A stretch of DNA of 43,205 nt from Pseudomonas gingeri (GTDB lineage Bacteria > Pseudomonadota > Gammaproteobacteria > Pseudomonadales > Pseudomonadaceae). The stretch lies in assembly GCF_013386165.1 (NCBI RefSeq), contig NZ_JACAOS010000020.1, positions 1 to 43,205 of the forward strand. Reading direction: 5' to 3'. Positions within the stretch are counted from its first letter, which is position 1, and each line of letters starts with the position of its first letter. The notes under the pieces are model-generated. The model saw only the letters and a list, made by a program, of their open reading frames with translations, did not search any database and was not told the DNA's origin. Positions 6,880 through 15,839 of the stretch are shown here, one piece after another. A program made the translations under genes and the position numbers.

Positions 6880-9378
6880 TCAGCTCGGCAGGTATTCCTG
6901 ACTCCAGCTGTCGTTGATCACCCGACGGGCCTGCAACGCTTCGATCTGATGCTGGCTGTAGCCCATGTCGCGCATCACCGCGTGGGTCGAGGCGCCGAAC
7001 TTCTCGGCTGGCGGCAGTGCGCGAATCGGCGCGTGCCGTGGACGGATCGCGAACGGGTCCAGTTGCGTGACGCGATGGCCGCTCGGGTGCTTGGCGTAGA
7101 CGCTGAACGAGTAGCTGCCATTTTTGGTGCCAGGCAGGCCATCGGCTTCGCGGCTATAGCGCTGGCGCAGGTTGTCGATGTTGTCCGGCACCGCGGCGGC
7201 CAGGTTTACCGCTTGCAGGCGGTGCTGCCAAGTTTCGCCAGGCTCCTGAGCCAGTGCCAGAGTCAGGAATGCGGCTCGGTCCTGGGCCTGGGCGACACCT
7301 GTCAAACCGTCGACCGAGTCCAGCTTTTCAAGGTCATTGAGGTCGGCATCGAGGTACAACCATCCGTCAGCGGTGTGGTAGAAGCGTGACAACTCGTGGT
7401 AACCCACCACATCACGTCCCGAAGGCTCATCGAAGGGGCCGCGCCCTGCGTAGTCATAGCAGAACGGCACCTGCACCAGGTTGCCCAGCGCCGCCAGAGA
7501 AGTCCGGGCTCGGCTGACTTGGCCGGTGCGGGATTTCTGGTACAGCGCCGCCGCCACACCCAATGCAGCTGCAAAGCCGCACATCACGTCGATGGTGCCG
7601 ACGTGGGCATGCTCTTCAGGGGTTTCCATACCACCGCCAAAGCGCAGCATGATCCCGGTGGTGGCCTGGATCAGGTCGTCGTAGCCGAGGTAGTCGGTGC
7701 GCGGGCCACGGCGTGGGCCGCCGAAGCAGTCCAATTGGCAAAAGATCACCTCAGGGTTGATCACCTTGAGGCTGGCTTCGTCCAGGCCCAGTGGGGCGAG
7801 TTGCCGGTCCGGGGCGTTCATCACGATCACGTCAACAGTCTTCACCAGCTTGTCGAACACCTCGCGCCCTTCTGCCTGATTGAGGTCGACCAGAATGCTT
7901 TGCTTGCCGCGCGCCGAAGACATGCCAAAGACCACGGTATTCCACGGGTCGTAGTTCGGTATGGTCGGGTCGAGCTTGATCACATCAGCGCCAAAACGGC
8001 CCAGATACGAGGTGGAATGAGGCCCGGCGATCACGTTGGTCAGGTCGAGAATGCGCACGCCGTCTAGCCAGCCCTTCGGCGCTGAATCAGCCACTGGCGG
8101 CAACGCGTCACGCGGGGTTTCGCTGAGGGTGGCCAGTGCTTCGTCAACGCTGACATCGCGCCGCGAGACGGGACTGAGCATCAAGGCGGCGCTATCTTCC
8201 AACCAAGCCATGGGGCCGGGTTGTTTCATCAAGCCGTAGTCGCGGTCGATCACCTCGACAACCAGGCCGGCAGTGTTGGCATGCTCGTCATGCAGCCACT
8301 CTTGGGTCGAGCGGTGCGGCGTGCCGGGGAATTGACCTTCACCGAAGATCACTTCCCATTGCGCGGCAGTCTTGGTCAGAAACACTTGCTTCATGCGCTC
8401 GGAAATACGCTTGGCCCAGCTGGCTGGCAGCGGATAAACCCCGAGCGAAGCGTCGCCCTCCCATTGCGAAAATGGCAAGTACGGGTCATCGACCTTGGGC
8501 AAACCGGCGGCGATCATTTCATCCAACAAGCCCATGGCTTGCAGGCAACGCTTGGCGTGGGAGCGATGCGACGGGCAGACCGCATAGAATTTGCGGCCAT
8601 CGGCGCATTCGTAGGTGCGATAGAAGGGGTCGAGGTATTCCTGCAGATCCTCGTAGCTGAGGTTCATCGGTAGACTCTGTGCGCGACGCCGCTCGATTTC
8701 TTTTTCACGCAGGGTTTTGTAGCGCAGCGGGTAGCCGTCGATCTTGATCGAGTTATAGGACAGGCCCTCCATCACCGCAGCAGCCAACGGCACTTCGATC
8801 TCGTCGCCCAGGCCGGTGCGCTGACGAGCCTGCAAAGCCAGCATCACCGAGGACGCAGCGAGCATGGTGCCATAGGCCGAGGCCAGTGGTAGCGGTGAGA
8901 AGCTCGGATTGAAGCCCATCAGTACACGGTTCTGGCCCATGTCGGTGAATACCCCCGAGGCCGAGGCGATGATCGCCTCGGAAGCGCGCCATTCGCGGCG
9001 CAGCTCATCGTTGGTCGCGAAGCCGGGAATCGACAGAGTGATCAGGCTCGGACGTTCAGCCCGCAGTTCGGCGAAGTCCAGGCCCAGGCGCGCCATGACA
9101 CCAGGGCGGAAGTTTTCGATCACAATGTCGGCGTTGGCAACCATCTGCCGGGCTTGCTCCAAGCCTTCAGCCGATTTCAGGTCCAGCGAAACGCAGAGTT
9201 TGTTGCGATTGAGCACGGCGTTCGCCGGGCTGTTCCAAAGTGGACCGTTTGGTGGGTCAATGTGAATGACCGTAGCGCCAAGGTCCGCCAGAATCATTGC
9301 CACAGCAGGGCCGGCAATGTACTGACCGAAGTCGATGACATTAACGCCACAGAGGGGCAGTTGACTGTGCTTTGCCAT
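6880..9378 (-). CDS. dddD: DddD, acetyl-CoA-dependent DMSP lyase (class III CoA-transferase fold)
   Basis: This 832-residue protein has two CaiB-like class III CoA-transferase domains in tandem (about 1-400 and 435-832). That size and architecture are characteristic of DddD, which combines CoA transfer with release of dimethyl sulfide from DMSP. The family's catalytic Asp is visible in the second domain (Asp597 in VGTIDVMCG). The matching part of the first domain (SAYGTMLAASSVML, about 168-181) lacks it, so only the C-terminal half should be catalytic. Each half starts with a Rossmann-like segment (VNVIDFGQYIAGP at 12; VRILDLTNVIAGPHS at 441). The product is a 3-hydroxypropionyl compound passed to DddB and DddC. 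It is transcribed divergently from dddR across a 286-bp intergenic region that contains the proposed DddR box. Confidence 0.95.
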   Translation of the reverse strand: MAKHSQLPLCGVNVIDFGQYIAGPAVAMILADLGATVIHIDPPNGPLWNSPANAVLNRNKLCVSLDLKSAEGLEQARQMVANADIVIENFRPGVMARLGLDFAELRAERPSLITLSIPGFATNDELRREWRASEAIIASASGVFTDMGQNRVLMGFNPSFSPLPLASAYGTMLAASSVMLALQARQRTGLGDEIEVPLAAAVMEGLSYNSIKIDGYPLRYKTLREKEIERRRAQSLPMNLSYEDLQEYLDPFYRTYECADGRKFYAVCPSHRSHAKRCLQAMGLLDEMIAAGLPKVDDPYLPFSQWEGDASLGVYPLPASWAKRISERMKQVFLTKTAAQWEVIFGEGQFPGTPHRSTQEWLHDEHANTAGLVVEVIDRDYGLMKQPGPMAWLEDSAALMLSPVSRRDVSVDEALATLSETPRDALPPVADSAPKGWLDGVRILDLTNVIAGPHSTSYLGRFGADVIKLDPTIPNYDPWNTVVFGMSSARGKQSILVDLNQAEGREVFDKLVKTVDVIVMNAPDRQLAPLGLDEASLKVINPEVIFCQLDCFGGPRRGPRTDYLGYDDLIQATTGIMLRFGGGMETPEEHAHVGTIDVMCGFAAALGVAAALYQKSRTGQVSRARTSLAALGNLVQVPFCYDYAGRGPFDEPSGRDVVGYHELSRFYHTADGWLYLDADLNDLEKLDSVDGLTGVAQAQDRAAFLTLALAQEPGETWQHRLQAVNLAAAVPDNIDNLRQRYSREADGLPGTKNGSYSFSVYAKHPSGHRVTQLDPFAIRPRHAPIRALPPAEKFGASTHAVMRDMGYSQHQIEALQARRVINDSWSQEYLPS

Positions 9379-9529
9379 GATTCACCTTTTATTTTTATCG
9401 ACCCGCTTGCCATTTCAAGCAGGCCATCTCTTGATGTTCAGTCGTCGTCGGCAACGTTGCGCAGCCCTTGCGGTGCACCACTGCTGCAGATCGACTTGGC
9501 GCTACTGTCGAGAAAATCCGCCCCCCGCG

Positions 9530-9570
9530 AAAGCAATAAAAAAGTGCCCTGAGGGGTCATTTTTTTTATG
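9530..9570 (+). promoter_or_regulatory. Candidate DddR-binding element, copy 1
   Basis: This 41-bp AT-rich element with a GC core runs from AAAGCAATAAAAAA through TG.CCT.AGG to TTTATG. It matches, at 33 of 41 positions without gaps, an inverted copy at 10653-10693 upstream of the ABC operon. The core CCCTGAGGGG is palindromic, and the flanking GCAATA...TATTGC also pairs. It sits in the dddD/dddR divergent region, 152 bp from the dddD start. LysR-type regulators normally bind dyads in such divergent regions. Confidence 0.6.
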
Positions 9571-9664
9571 TATTGCTGCCAGGATTTATGGGTTTATGCT
9601 GCGTCTGCACCGACAACAATGTGGACCTACAACAACAGGCGCTCACGCCAACGAGTTCAGCACC

Positions 9665-10555
9665 ATGAAAAAAAGACTGCCTCCGCTTAACTGGCTGCGT
9701 GCCTTTGAGTCCGCTGCACGCCACCTGAGCTTCACCGATGCCGCGCTCGAATTGAGCCTGACCCAGGCGGCTGTCAGTCAACAAATCAAAGCATTGGAAT
9801 CGCAGCTGGGCGCCGCGCTATTCAAGCGGCTGCCTCGGGGACTTGAGTTGACCGAGCCCGGGCTAGCGTTTCTGCCGGCGGTGCACGACTCGGTGGAAAG
9901 GCTGGCGGCCGCCACCGACGAAATCTTCGGTCAGGGTCATCGCAAGGTGCTGACGATCAGGTTCAGCCTGGTGTATTTCACCCATTGGCTGGCGCCGCGA
10001 CTTCAGCGCTTTCGTCAACTGCATCCCGAGATCAACCTGCGGATCACCAGCAATATCTGGATGGGCGATACGGACCTTGAGGCCGATCTGGAGATTCGCT
10101 ATGGCAGCGGTAAATGGCCCGGACTGAAAAGCGAGCGACTGACATGGGACAAGCTGTTTCCAGTGTGCTCACCCAGCCTGCCCTCCCCGGAAAAACCACT
10201 CAATACCACCGCTGACCTGGGCCGCCATGAGCTGCTCCACGTCCTAGGCTACGAGGAAGGTTGGGGATACTGGCTGAAAAAAGCCAACGCCGATCACCTC
10301 GACTACTCTCAGGGCATGCAATTCGACACTCTGATTTCGGCGTTGAAAATGGCCGAGCTCGGTCAAGGCGTGGCATTAGCGCGCTCGTCGCTGGTCGAAC
10401 AATATCTGGTTTCCGGTCAGCTTATTACGCCATTGACTGCCCAATTTGAAACTTCCGAGGCGTTCTATCTGGTGTATTCGCCCCACAAGATCGTCAACCC
10501 TCAGGCAGCAGCCTTCGCCGCCTGGTTGACCGAAGAGGCTCAGGCCATGAGGTGA
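9665..10555 (+). CDS. dddR: DddR, LysR-family transcriptional regulator
   Basis: This 296-residue LysR-type regulator has an N-terminal winged helix-turn-helix (about 5-64, including TDAALELSLTQAAVSQQIKA) and a C-terminal effector-binding domain of the GcvA-like branch. I start at 9665 (MKKRLPPLNWLRAFE). The frame is open further upstream, but that stretch is not LysR-like and overlaps the divergent promoter. It is divergent from dddD, as in known ddd clusters where DddR activates dddD and transport genes in response to DMSP or a product. The repeated 41-bp element suggests it also controls the neighbouring ABC operon. Confidence 0.85.
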   Translation: MKKRLPPLNWLRAFESAARHLSFTDAALELSLTQAAVSQQIKALESQLGAALFKRLPRGLELTEPGLAFLPAVHDSVERLAAATDEIFGQGHRKVLTIRFSLVYFTHWLAPRLQRFRQLHPEINLRITSNIWMGDTDLEADLEIRYGSGKWPGLKSERLTWDKLFPVCSPSLPSPEKPLNTTADLGRHELLHVLGYEEGWGYWLKKANADHLDYSQGMQFDTLISALKMAELGQGVALARSSLVEQYLVSGQLITPLTAQFETSEAFYLVYSPHKIVNPQAAAFAAWLTEEAQAMR

Positions 10556-10652
10556 AGCGACCTGATCGTGCGCATGTTCGGCATGGGCGCGATGAGTGGA
10601 CCCGTGTGATTTGCAAAGCTTCTGATCCGAGAGATAACCCCCAGCACTCACG

Positions 10653-10693
10653 CATAAATAAAATCGTGCCTTAGGCCATTTTTTTATTGCTTT
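10653..10693 (-). promoter_or_regulatory. Candidate DddR-binding element, copy 2
   Basis: The reverse complement of this stretch matches the dddD-dddR element at 33 of 41 positions, including a 14-base identical start AAAGCAATAAAAAA. It lies 116 bp before the start of the solute-binding protein gene. Its orientation relative to that gene is the same as that of copy 1 relative to dddD, as expected for a shared activator site. Confidence 0.6.
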
Positions 10694-10808
10694 TCGCCTC
10701 CTGCATTTTTGCAGACAGTGAAGCCCTGATCGTTCCCGGGCTTCTCGCCACAGCGTGCGAATCAACCCGGTAGCGGTTACCCACAACAATAAAAAACGGG
10801 TATCACGC

Positions 10809-11864
10809 ATGAAAGGCACTCCCTTGCTTTTGCTTTCCACGTTGATCTGCGCCAGTGCTATGGCTGACAACAGTCTCACGGTGGTCTCCTATGGCGGCAA
10901 CCTGACCAACGCTCAGATTCAAGCCGCTCACAAACCCTTCAGTGCCGCCACTGGCACCCATGTGATTTCCGAGGATTACTCGGGCGGCATCGCGCAGATC
11001 AAAACCCAAGTCGACAGCAAACACGTCACTTGGGACGTGGTCGACGCCGAATTGCCAAACGTCATTCGCGCCTGTAACAGCGGCCTGCTGGAGCGAATCG
11101 ACCCCGCAACTTTGGCCCCGGCACCTGATGGCACACCCGCCGCAAAGGACTTCCTGCCCGGTGCGCTGACCGACTGCGGGGTGGCCAACTATGTGTGGTC
11201 GACCGTTGTTGCGTTCAACACCAAAGCGTTCAAAGGTGAACAACCGAAGACCCTTGCCGACTTCTTCGACATCAAGCACTTTCCTGGCAAGCGCGCCATG
11301 CGCAAGGCACCGCAGGTCAACCTTGAATGGGCATTGATGGCCGATGGCGTTCCACGGGATCAGGTCTACGCCACCCTGAGCACTGAAGCCGGTGTCGACC
11401 GCGCCTTCGCCAAGCTCGACACCATCAAGAAGGACGTTATCTGGTGGGAAGCTGGCGCCCAGGCCCCGCAGCTGTTGGCCGACGGCGAAGTGAGCATGAT
11501 TTCCGGCTACAGCGGCCGCATCGTGATCGCCCAACGTAAAGAGCAGCAGCCGTTCAAAATCGTCTGGGACGGTCAGGTCTACGACATGGACGCTTGGACC
11601 GTGCCCGTCGGCAACCCGAAAAAAGATCAAGCCATGGCCTTTCTGAAGTTCGCCACGCAAAGCTCCGTCCTGGCCGATCAAAGCAACTACATCGCCTACG
11701 GCCCAACGCGTATCTCCTCACAGGCACTGGTTGATCCAAAGGTCCGCCCTGATCTGCCCACCAGCCCAGAAAACTTCGCCACTGCCTTGCAACTGGACTC
11801 AGTGTGGTGGGGCGATCACTCCGACGAGTTGAACGAGCGCTTCAACGCCTGGCTAGCGCGTTAA
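10809..11864 (+). CDS. PotD-like periplasmic solute-binding protein
   Basis: This 351-residue protein has a Sec signal peptide (MKGTPLLLLSTLICASAMA, probable cleavage before DNSLTVVSYGG) and an extracellular solute-binding fold of the PotD/SBP_bac_8 group. It would deliver substrate to the permeases encoded downstream. I start at 10809; the open frame extends 18 codons further up, but those residues spoil the signal peptide. Family members bind polyamines, betaines and other small cations. Given the neighbouring DMSP genes and the shared promoter element, DMSP, glycine betaine or a breakdown product is a reasonable but unproven ligand. It is the first gene of a four-gene operon. Confidence 0.85.
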   Translation: MKGTPLLLLSTLICASAMADNSLTVVSYGGNLTNAQIQAAHKPFSAATGTHVISEDYSGGIAQIKTQVDSKHVTWDVVDAELPNVIRACNSGLLERIDPATLAPAPDGTPAAKDFLPGALTDCGVANYVWSTVVAFNTKAFKGEQPKTLADFFDIKHFPGKRAMRKAPQVNLEWALMADGVPRDQVYATLSTEAGVDRAFAKLDTIKKDVIWWEAGAQAPQLLADGEVSMISGYSGRIVIAQRKEQQPFKIVWDGQVYDMDAWTVPVGNPKKDQAMAFLKFATQSSVLADQSNYIAYGPTRISSQALVDPKVRPDLPTSPENFATALQLDSVWWGDHSDELNERFNAWLAR

Positions 11865-11945
11865 GTCTCAATGTTTTGCGAACACACATGCCGGGTGACT
11901 GACCCCACTCGGTATCCCGTGACGCCTCATAACAAGAGAAAAATC

Positions 11946-13028
11946 ATGCGTATCGAACCCTTTGTCAGTTTCCGTAACGTGCAGAAGACGTATGACGGCG
12001 AGCATCTGGTCGTGAAGAATTTCAATCTGGAGATCGAACAGGGCGAGTTCGTCACCATGCTTGGGCCTTCCGGCTCCGGGAAAACCACATGCCTGATGAT
12101 GCTGGCAGGCTTTGAGACCGTCACCCACGGCCAGATCTGTATAGACGGCCAATCGGTGAATGACATTGCGCCGCAAAAACGCGGTATTGGCATGGTATTC
12201 CAGAACTACGCTTTATTCCCGCACATGACTATCGAAGAAAACTTGGCGTTTCCGCTCAAGGTGAGAAACCTGTCACGCGATGAGATCGAAACCCGTGTGC
12301 GCACCTCCCTTGACCTGGTCGCACTGGGCCAATTCGCCAAGCGCATGCCCGCACAGCTGTCCGGCGGTCAGAAACAACGTGTAGCCCTGGCGCGCGCTCT
12401 GATCTTTGAACCGCGCCTGGTATTGATGGATGAACCTCTGGGCGCGCTGGACAAACAGCTCCGTGAACAGATGCAGTACGAAATCAAGCGGCTGTCCAAG
12501 CAGTTGGGCATCACTGTGGTGTACGTCACCCACGACCAGACCGAAGCCCTGACGATGTCCGACCGAATCGCCGTATTCAACGATGGCGTGGTCCAGCAAC
12601 TGGCCAATCCCGCCGATCTATACGAGCAGCCTGCAACGGCGTTCGTCGCCAGTTTCATCGGCGAGAACAACCGCCTGATGGGCCAGGTGGTCGAGCGTCA
12701 GGATCGTTACTGCAAGGTTCAGGTAGGCCAGCATCTGGTCAAGGCACTGGCGGTTAACATTCATGCTGGTGGCCACGCCACCACGCTGTCGATCCGACCA
12801 GAACGGGTGAAAATCTCGCCGCAGCCTGGTGAGTTTGACAACCAGATGCCCGCATCCATTGAAGAAATCATCTACCACGGTGATCACCTGCGCGCCCGTC
12901 TCAAGCTTGCCGACAACGATGCCTTCATCGTCAAGATGGTCAATGCTGCCGGTCACCCCACCCCTGTCGCTGGCGCCCGCATCAACGTGGGTTGGTCAGC
13001 TGACGACTGTCGTGCGCTCGATGCCTGA
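11946..13028 (+). CDS. PotA-like ABC transporter ATPase
   Basis: This 360-residue ATP-binding subunit has Walker A GPSGSGKTT (about 39-47), the ABC signature LSGGQKQRVALARAL (about 139-153), Walker B LVLMDEPLGALD (about 158-169), the switch His in YVTHDQTEA, and a C-terminal TOBE domain typical of spermidine/putrescine-type importers. The start at 11946 follows AAGAGA and fits the family N-terminus (FVSFRNVQKTYDGEHL); upstream codons in the frame look non-coding. It energises import through the two permeases that follow. Confidence 0.92.
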   Translation: MRIEPFVSFRNVQKTYDGEHLVVKNFNLEIEQGEFVTMLGPSGSGKTTCLMMLAGFETVTHGQICIDGQSVNDIAPQKRGIGMVFQNYALFPHMTIEENLAFPLKVRNLSRDEIETRVRTSLDLVALGQFAKRMPAQLSGGQKQRVALARALIFEPRLVLMDEPLGALDKQLREQMQYEIKRLSKQLGITVVYVTHDQTEALTMSDRIAVFNDGVVQQLANPADLYEQPATAFVASFIGENNRLMGQVVERQDRYCKVQVGQHLVKALAVNIHAGGHATTLSIRPERVKISPQPGEFDNQMPASIEEIIYHGDHLRARLKLADNDAFIVKMVNAAGHPTPVAGARINVGWSADDCRALDA

Positions 13029-13064
13029 GCGCTCAGCAAATTTTTAGTGTGGTCGGAGCTCGAT

Positions 13065-14339
13065 ATGAACACCTCCTCAACTGTCACACCCGCGCTGCAA
13101 ATCGCAGAACAAAACCAGGCACAGGACAGCCTGAAATACAGGCTGGGCCGTGCGGAACGCGTCAACAAAGCCAAGGCCCTGATGCTGGTGCTGCCACTGC
13201 TCGCATTTATCGCCGTGTTTTTTCTTTTCCCCATTGCCAACATGCTGGTGCGCAGTGTGCAAAACCCCACGCTGTCCAGCGAAATTCCGCACAGCAGCGC
13301 AGCGTTAAAACAATGGAACGGTCACGAACTGCCCGACGAGGCCCTGTTCGCCACCGTCGGCCGTGACCTGATCGGGTTGCAACAGGCACGACAGCTGGAC
13401 AGCGTTGGCGCTGACCTGAATCGGGTCATGAGCGACGCCAAAAGCCTGCTCGCTAAAACGGCCAGAACGCTTACTGTGAGCAATCCGCAGCCGGGTGGGT
13501 TCAAGCAGGCGATGATCGACGCTGAACCGCGTTGGGGCCAGCTCGGAACATGGACGCAGTTGGCCAAGATGGCGCCCGCTTGGTCGGGCGTGCACTATCT
13601 CGCCGCACTGGACCTGCGCTACGACGATCAAGGCAATATTGCCCGGCAACCTGAAAGCCGCCGTATATACGTCGACGTGCTGCTCAAGACACTGGGCGTC
13701 GCGCTGGGCATCACCCTGCTTTGCATGCTGCTGGGCTACCCACTGGCGTACATGCTCGCGACCTTGTCCAGCAAAACCAGCAACCTGCTGATGGTCATGG
13801 TTCTGTTGCCGTTCTGGACGTCACTCTTGGTGCGCACCAGCGCCTGGATCGTGATTCTGCAATCGAGCGGAGTACTGAACAGCACCTTGAGCAGCCTCGG
13901 CCTGATCGGCCAGCCCTTGGAGCTCATGTACAACCTGGCCGGCACCGTGATCGCAATGACTCACATCTTGTTGCCATTCATGGTTCTGCCGCTGTACAGC
14001 GTGATGAAGAGCATCGACAACACCTACATTCGAGCCGCTCACTCCATGGGTGCCAGCTCGTTCCGTACGTTTGTGCAGGTGTACTTTCCACTGTCACTGC
14101 CCGGCCTCAGTGCAGGTGGCATTCTGGTGTTCATTCTGGCCACCGGTTACTACATCACCCCGGCGTTGGTCGGCGGGCGTACCGGACAGGTCATCAGCAA
14201 TTTTATTGCCTACCACATGCAGACCTCATTGAACTGGGGCCTGGCGTGCGCCATCGCCTCCATCCTCCTGCTGATCGTCCTGGTGTTGTACTGGATTTAC
14301 GACCGGGTTGTCGGCATCAGCAACATGAAACTGGGGTAA
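13065..14339 (+). CDS. PotB-like ABC transporter permease with a large periplasmic insertion
   Basis: This 424-residue inner-membrane permease is longer than the roughly 285 residues of E. coli PotB. After the first membrane segment (LMLVLPLLAFIAVFFLFPIA, about 40-60) there is a predominantly hydrophilic stretch of about 145 residues before the remaining membrane helices resume near KTLGVALGITLLCMLLGYP. The insertion is predicted to be periplasmic and is seen in some proteobacterial PotB homologues. The EAA-type cytoplasmic loop is around AAHSMGASSFRTFVQVYFPLSLPG. GGAG precedes the ATG at 13065; the gene follows the ATPase by 36 bp and precedes the second permease by 5 bp. Confidence 0.88.
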   Translation: MNTSSTVTPALQIAEQNQAQDSLKYRLGRAERVNKAKALMLVLPLLAFIAVFFLFPIANMLVRSVQNPTLSSEIPHSSAALKQWNGHELPDEALFATVGRDLIGLQQARQLDSVGADLNRVMSDAKSLLAKTARTLTVSNPQPGGFKQAMIDAEPRWGQLGTWTQLAKMAPAWSGVHYLAALDLRYDDQGNIARQPESRRIYVDVLLKTLGVALGITLLCMLLGYPLAYMLATLSSKTSNLLMVMVLLPFWTSLLVRTSAWIVILQSSGVLNSTLSSLGLIGQPLELMYNLAGTVIAMTHILLPFMVLPLYSVMKSIDNTYIRAAHSMGASSFRTFVQVYFPLSLPGLSAGGILVFILATGYYITPALVGGRTGQVISNFIAYHMQTSLNWGLACAIASILLLIVLVLYWIYDRVVGISNMKLG

Positions 14340-14344
14340 TCAAC

Positions 14345-15193
14345 ATGAGCCTTCCGAGCTATACAGGCCCTATCGGGCGCATCTGGTTCTTCAGTGTTCG
14401 CAGCTTTGCCGTCATGGTGTTGCTGTTCCTTATCCTGCCGGTTCTGGTGGTGGTGCCACTTTCCTTCAACGTAGAGCCGTACTTCAGTTTCACCCACGGG
14501 ATGCTGACCCTCGACCCACAGGCGTTTTCGCTGCGTTGGTATCGCTCGCTGCTGGACGATCCCTTGTGGTTGCTGTCGTTCAAAAACAGCTTCTTCATTG
14601 CGATCTGTTCGACCGCAATCGCCACTGGGCTGGGTACGCTGGCATCGCTTGGGCTTTCGCGCTCGAACCTTCCCTGCAAGGGCCTACTTATGGGCACTCT
14701 GATATCGCCGATGATCGTGCCGGTGATCATCTCCTCGGCCGGCATGTACTTTTTCTACAGCAGCCTGGGCATGGGCCAGAGTTACGTGAGCATCATCCTG
14801 GGCCACGCGGTATTGAGTACCCCATTTGTGATCATCACCGTGACCGCGACGCTAGTGAGTTTCGACCACTCGCTGACCCGTGCGGCGGCGGGCTTGGGAG
14901 CTTCGGCGTCCTACACCTTCTGGCAGATCACGATGCCGATCATCCGTCCGGGCATTCTCTCGGGTGCGTTGTTTGCCATGGTCACCTCGTTTGACGAAGC
15001 GGTGCTGGTGCAGTTTCTCGGCGGTGTGGAACAACGGACCATTCCACGGCAGATGTGGTCGGGTATGCGGGAGCAGATCAGCCCGACCATTCTGGCGGCG
15101 GCCACACTGTTGATTGTTGGCTCGATCGCATTGTTGATTGCCGTAGAACTGATGCGCCGTAGATCGCTCCGCCTACGTGGTGTTATTGAATAA
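14345..15193 (+). CDS. PotC-like ABC transporter permease
   Basis: This 282-residue second membrane subunit of the importer has about six membrane segments and the EAA-loop motif RAAAGLGASASYTFWQITMPIIRPG (about 179-203). It begins 5 bp after the stop of the previous permease, which implies translational coupling. Length and motif fit PotC. The operon order D-A-B-C differs from E. coli potABCD but is common in Pseudomonas paralogues. No clear intrinsic terminator follows; a long imperfect hairpin lies about 110 bp downstream. Confidence 0.9.
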   Translation: MSLPSYTGPIGRIWFFSVRSFAVMVLLFLILPVLVVVPLSFNVEPYFSFTHGMLTLDPQAFSLRWYRSLLDDPLWLLSFKNSFFIAICSTAIATGLGTLASLGLSRSNLPCKGLLMGTLISPMIVPVIISSAGMYFFYSSLGMGQSYVSIILGHAVLSTPFVIITVTATLVSFDHSLTRAAAGLGASASYTFWQITMPIIRPGILSGALFAMVTSFDEAVLVQFLGGVEQRTIPRQMWSGMREQISPTILAAATLLIVGSIALLIAVELMRRRSLRLRGVIE

Positions 15194-15300
15194 CGCTTGC
15201 GCCATTGTAAAGTCCAGCCGAGCTGTCGTACGCCTAGGACATCGCCACCAGAGTGTCCGACGAACAACAGAAAGGGGAGCAAGATCCATTACAGTCAAAT

Positions 15301-15337
15301 GCTGCCCCCGTCCTAAGAGAAGGATCGATGGGGCAGC
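15301..15337. repeat. Long imperfect hairpin GCTGCCCC...GGGGCAGC
   Basis: Eight-base arms (15301-15308 and 15330-15337) enclose an inner TCCT/AGGA pairing. No T-run follows, so it is a poor terminator. It sits in non-coding DNA between the ABC operon and the IS66 element and may be a remnant of a mobile-element end. The rest of 15194-15449 shows no gene I can support. Confidence 0.4.
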
Positions 15338-15449
15338 GAAGCTCAGTTGTACAAATATCAAGCGAGTAACTACCCATTAAACAGTCAATGCGGTAGACAG
15401 ACTGTAACCGTCCGGCCAACTCACCTTCCTGACCCCGACGCCAAAGGCG

Positions 15450-15480
15450 ATGGTGTCCACCTAATTTGAGTGGACACCAT
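15450..15480. repeat. Perfect 11-bp inverted repeat just upstream of IS66 tnpA
   Basis: ATGGTGTCCAC and GTGGACACCAT flank a 9-nt loop, 26 bp before the first IS66 gene. It may be part of the IS66 left end or its transcription control, or the end of another element into which IS66 inserted. I see no matching copy to the right of the transposase genes. Confidence 0.5.
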
Positions 15481-15506
15481 TTCTAGCCTTTTAAGCGGGT
15501 TTTTCC

Positions 15507-15839
15507 ATGCAGCCACAACGCCGTTCCTATTCCAAATCCTTCAAGGCCCAGGTTGTCCAAGAGTGCGCCCAGCCCGGCGCTTCGATTGCCAGCGTCGCGC
15601 AGCACCACAGCCTTAACGCGAACCTCGTCCATAAATGGATTCGAGTGCAAACGAACAAAGTCATGGCGCTGCAACCTGCTTTCATTCCGCTACCTTTGCA
15701 GCTCGCCGGAGGGCATTCCCAGGCTCCGTCATCGAGCATCTGCATTGAAATCCAGAACCCACGTGGCACCGTCAAGGTGAACTGGCCGACCGAAAGCGCT
15801 GCCGCCTGCGCCACCTTTCTGCGAGACCTGTTACGGTGA
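15507..15839 (+). CDS. tnpA: IS66 TnpA accessory protein
   Basis: This 110-residue protein has an N-terminal helix-turn-helix (YSKSFKAQVVQECAQPGASIASVAQHH, about 7-34) like the Tn3/IS66 OrfA group. In IS66 elements it is required for transposition along with TnpB and TnpC. Its stop overlaps the GTG start of tnpB by 4 bp. Confidence 0.88.
   Translation: MQPQRRSYSKSFKAQVVQECAQPGASIASVAQHHSLNANLVHKWIRVQTNKVMALQPAFIPLPLQLAGGHSQAPSSSICIEIQNPRGTVKVNWPTESAAACATFLRDLLR

Noticed and set aside
5587..7389. A 600-codon plus-strand open frame
   Set aside because: It is antisense to dddB and dddD, both with full family motifs, and its product is His/Gln/Arg-rich without any recognisable domain; it is a high-GC shadow frame.
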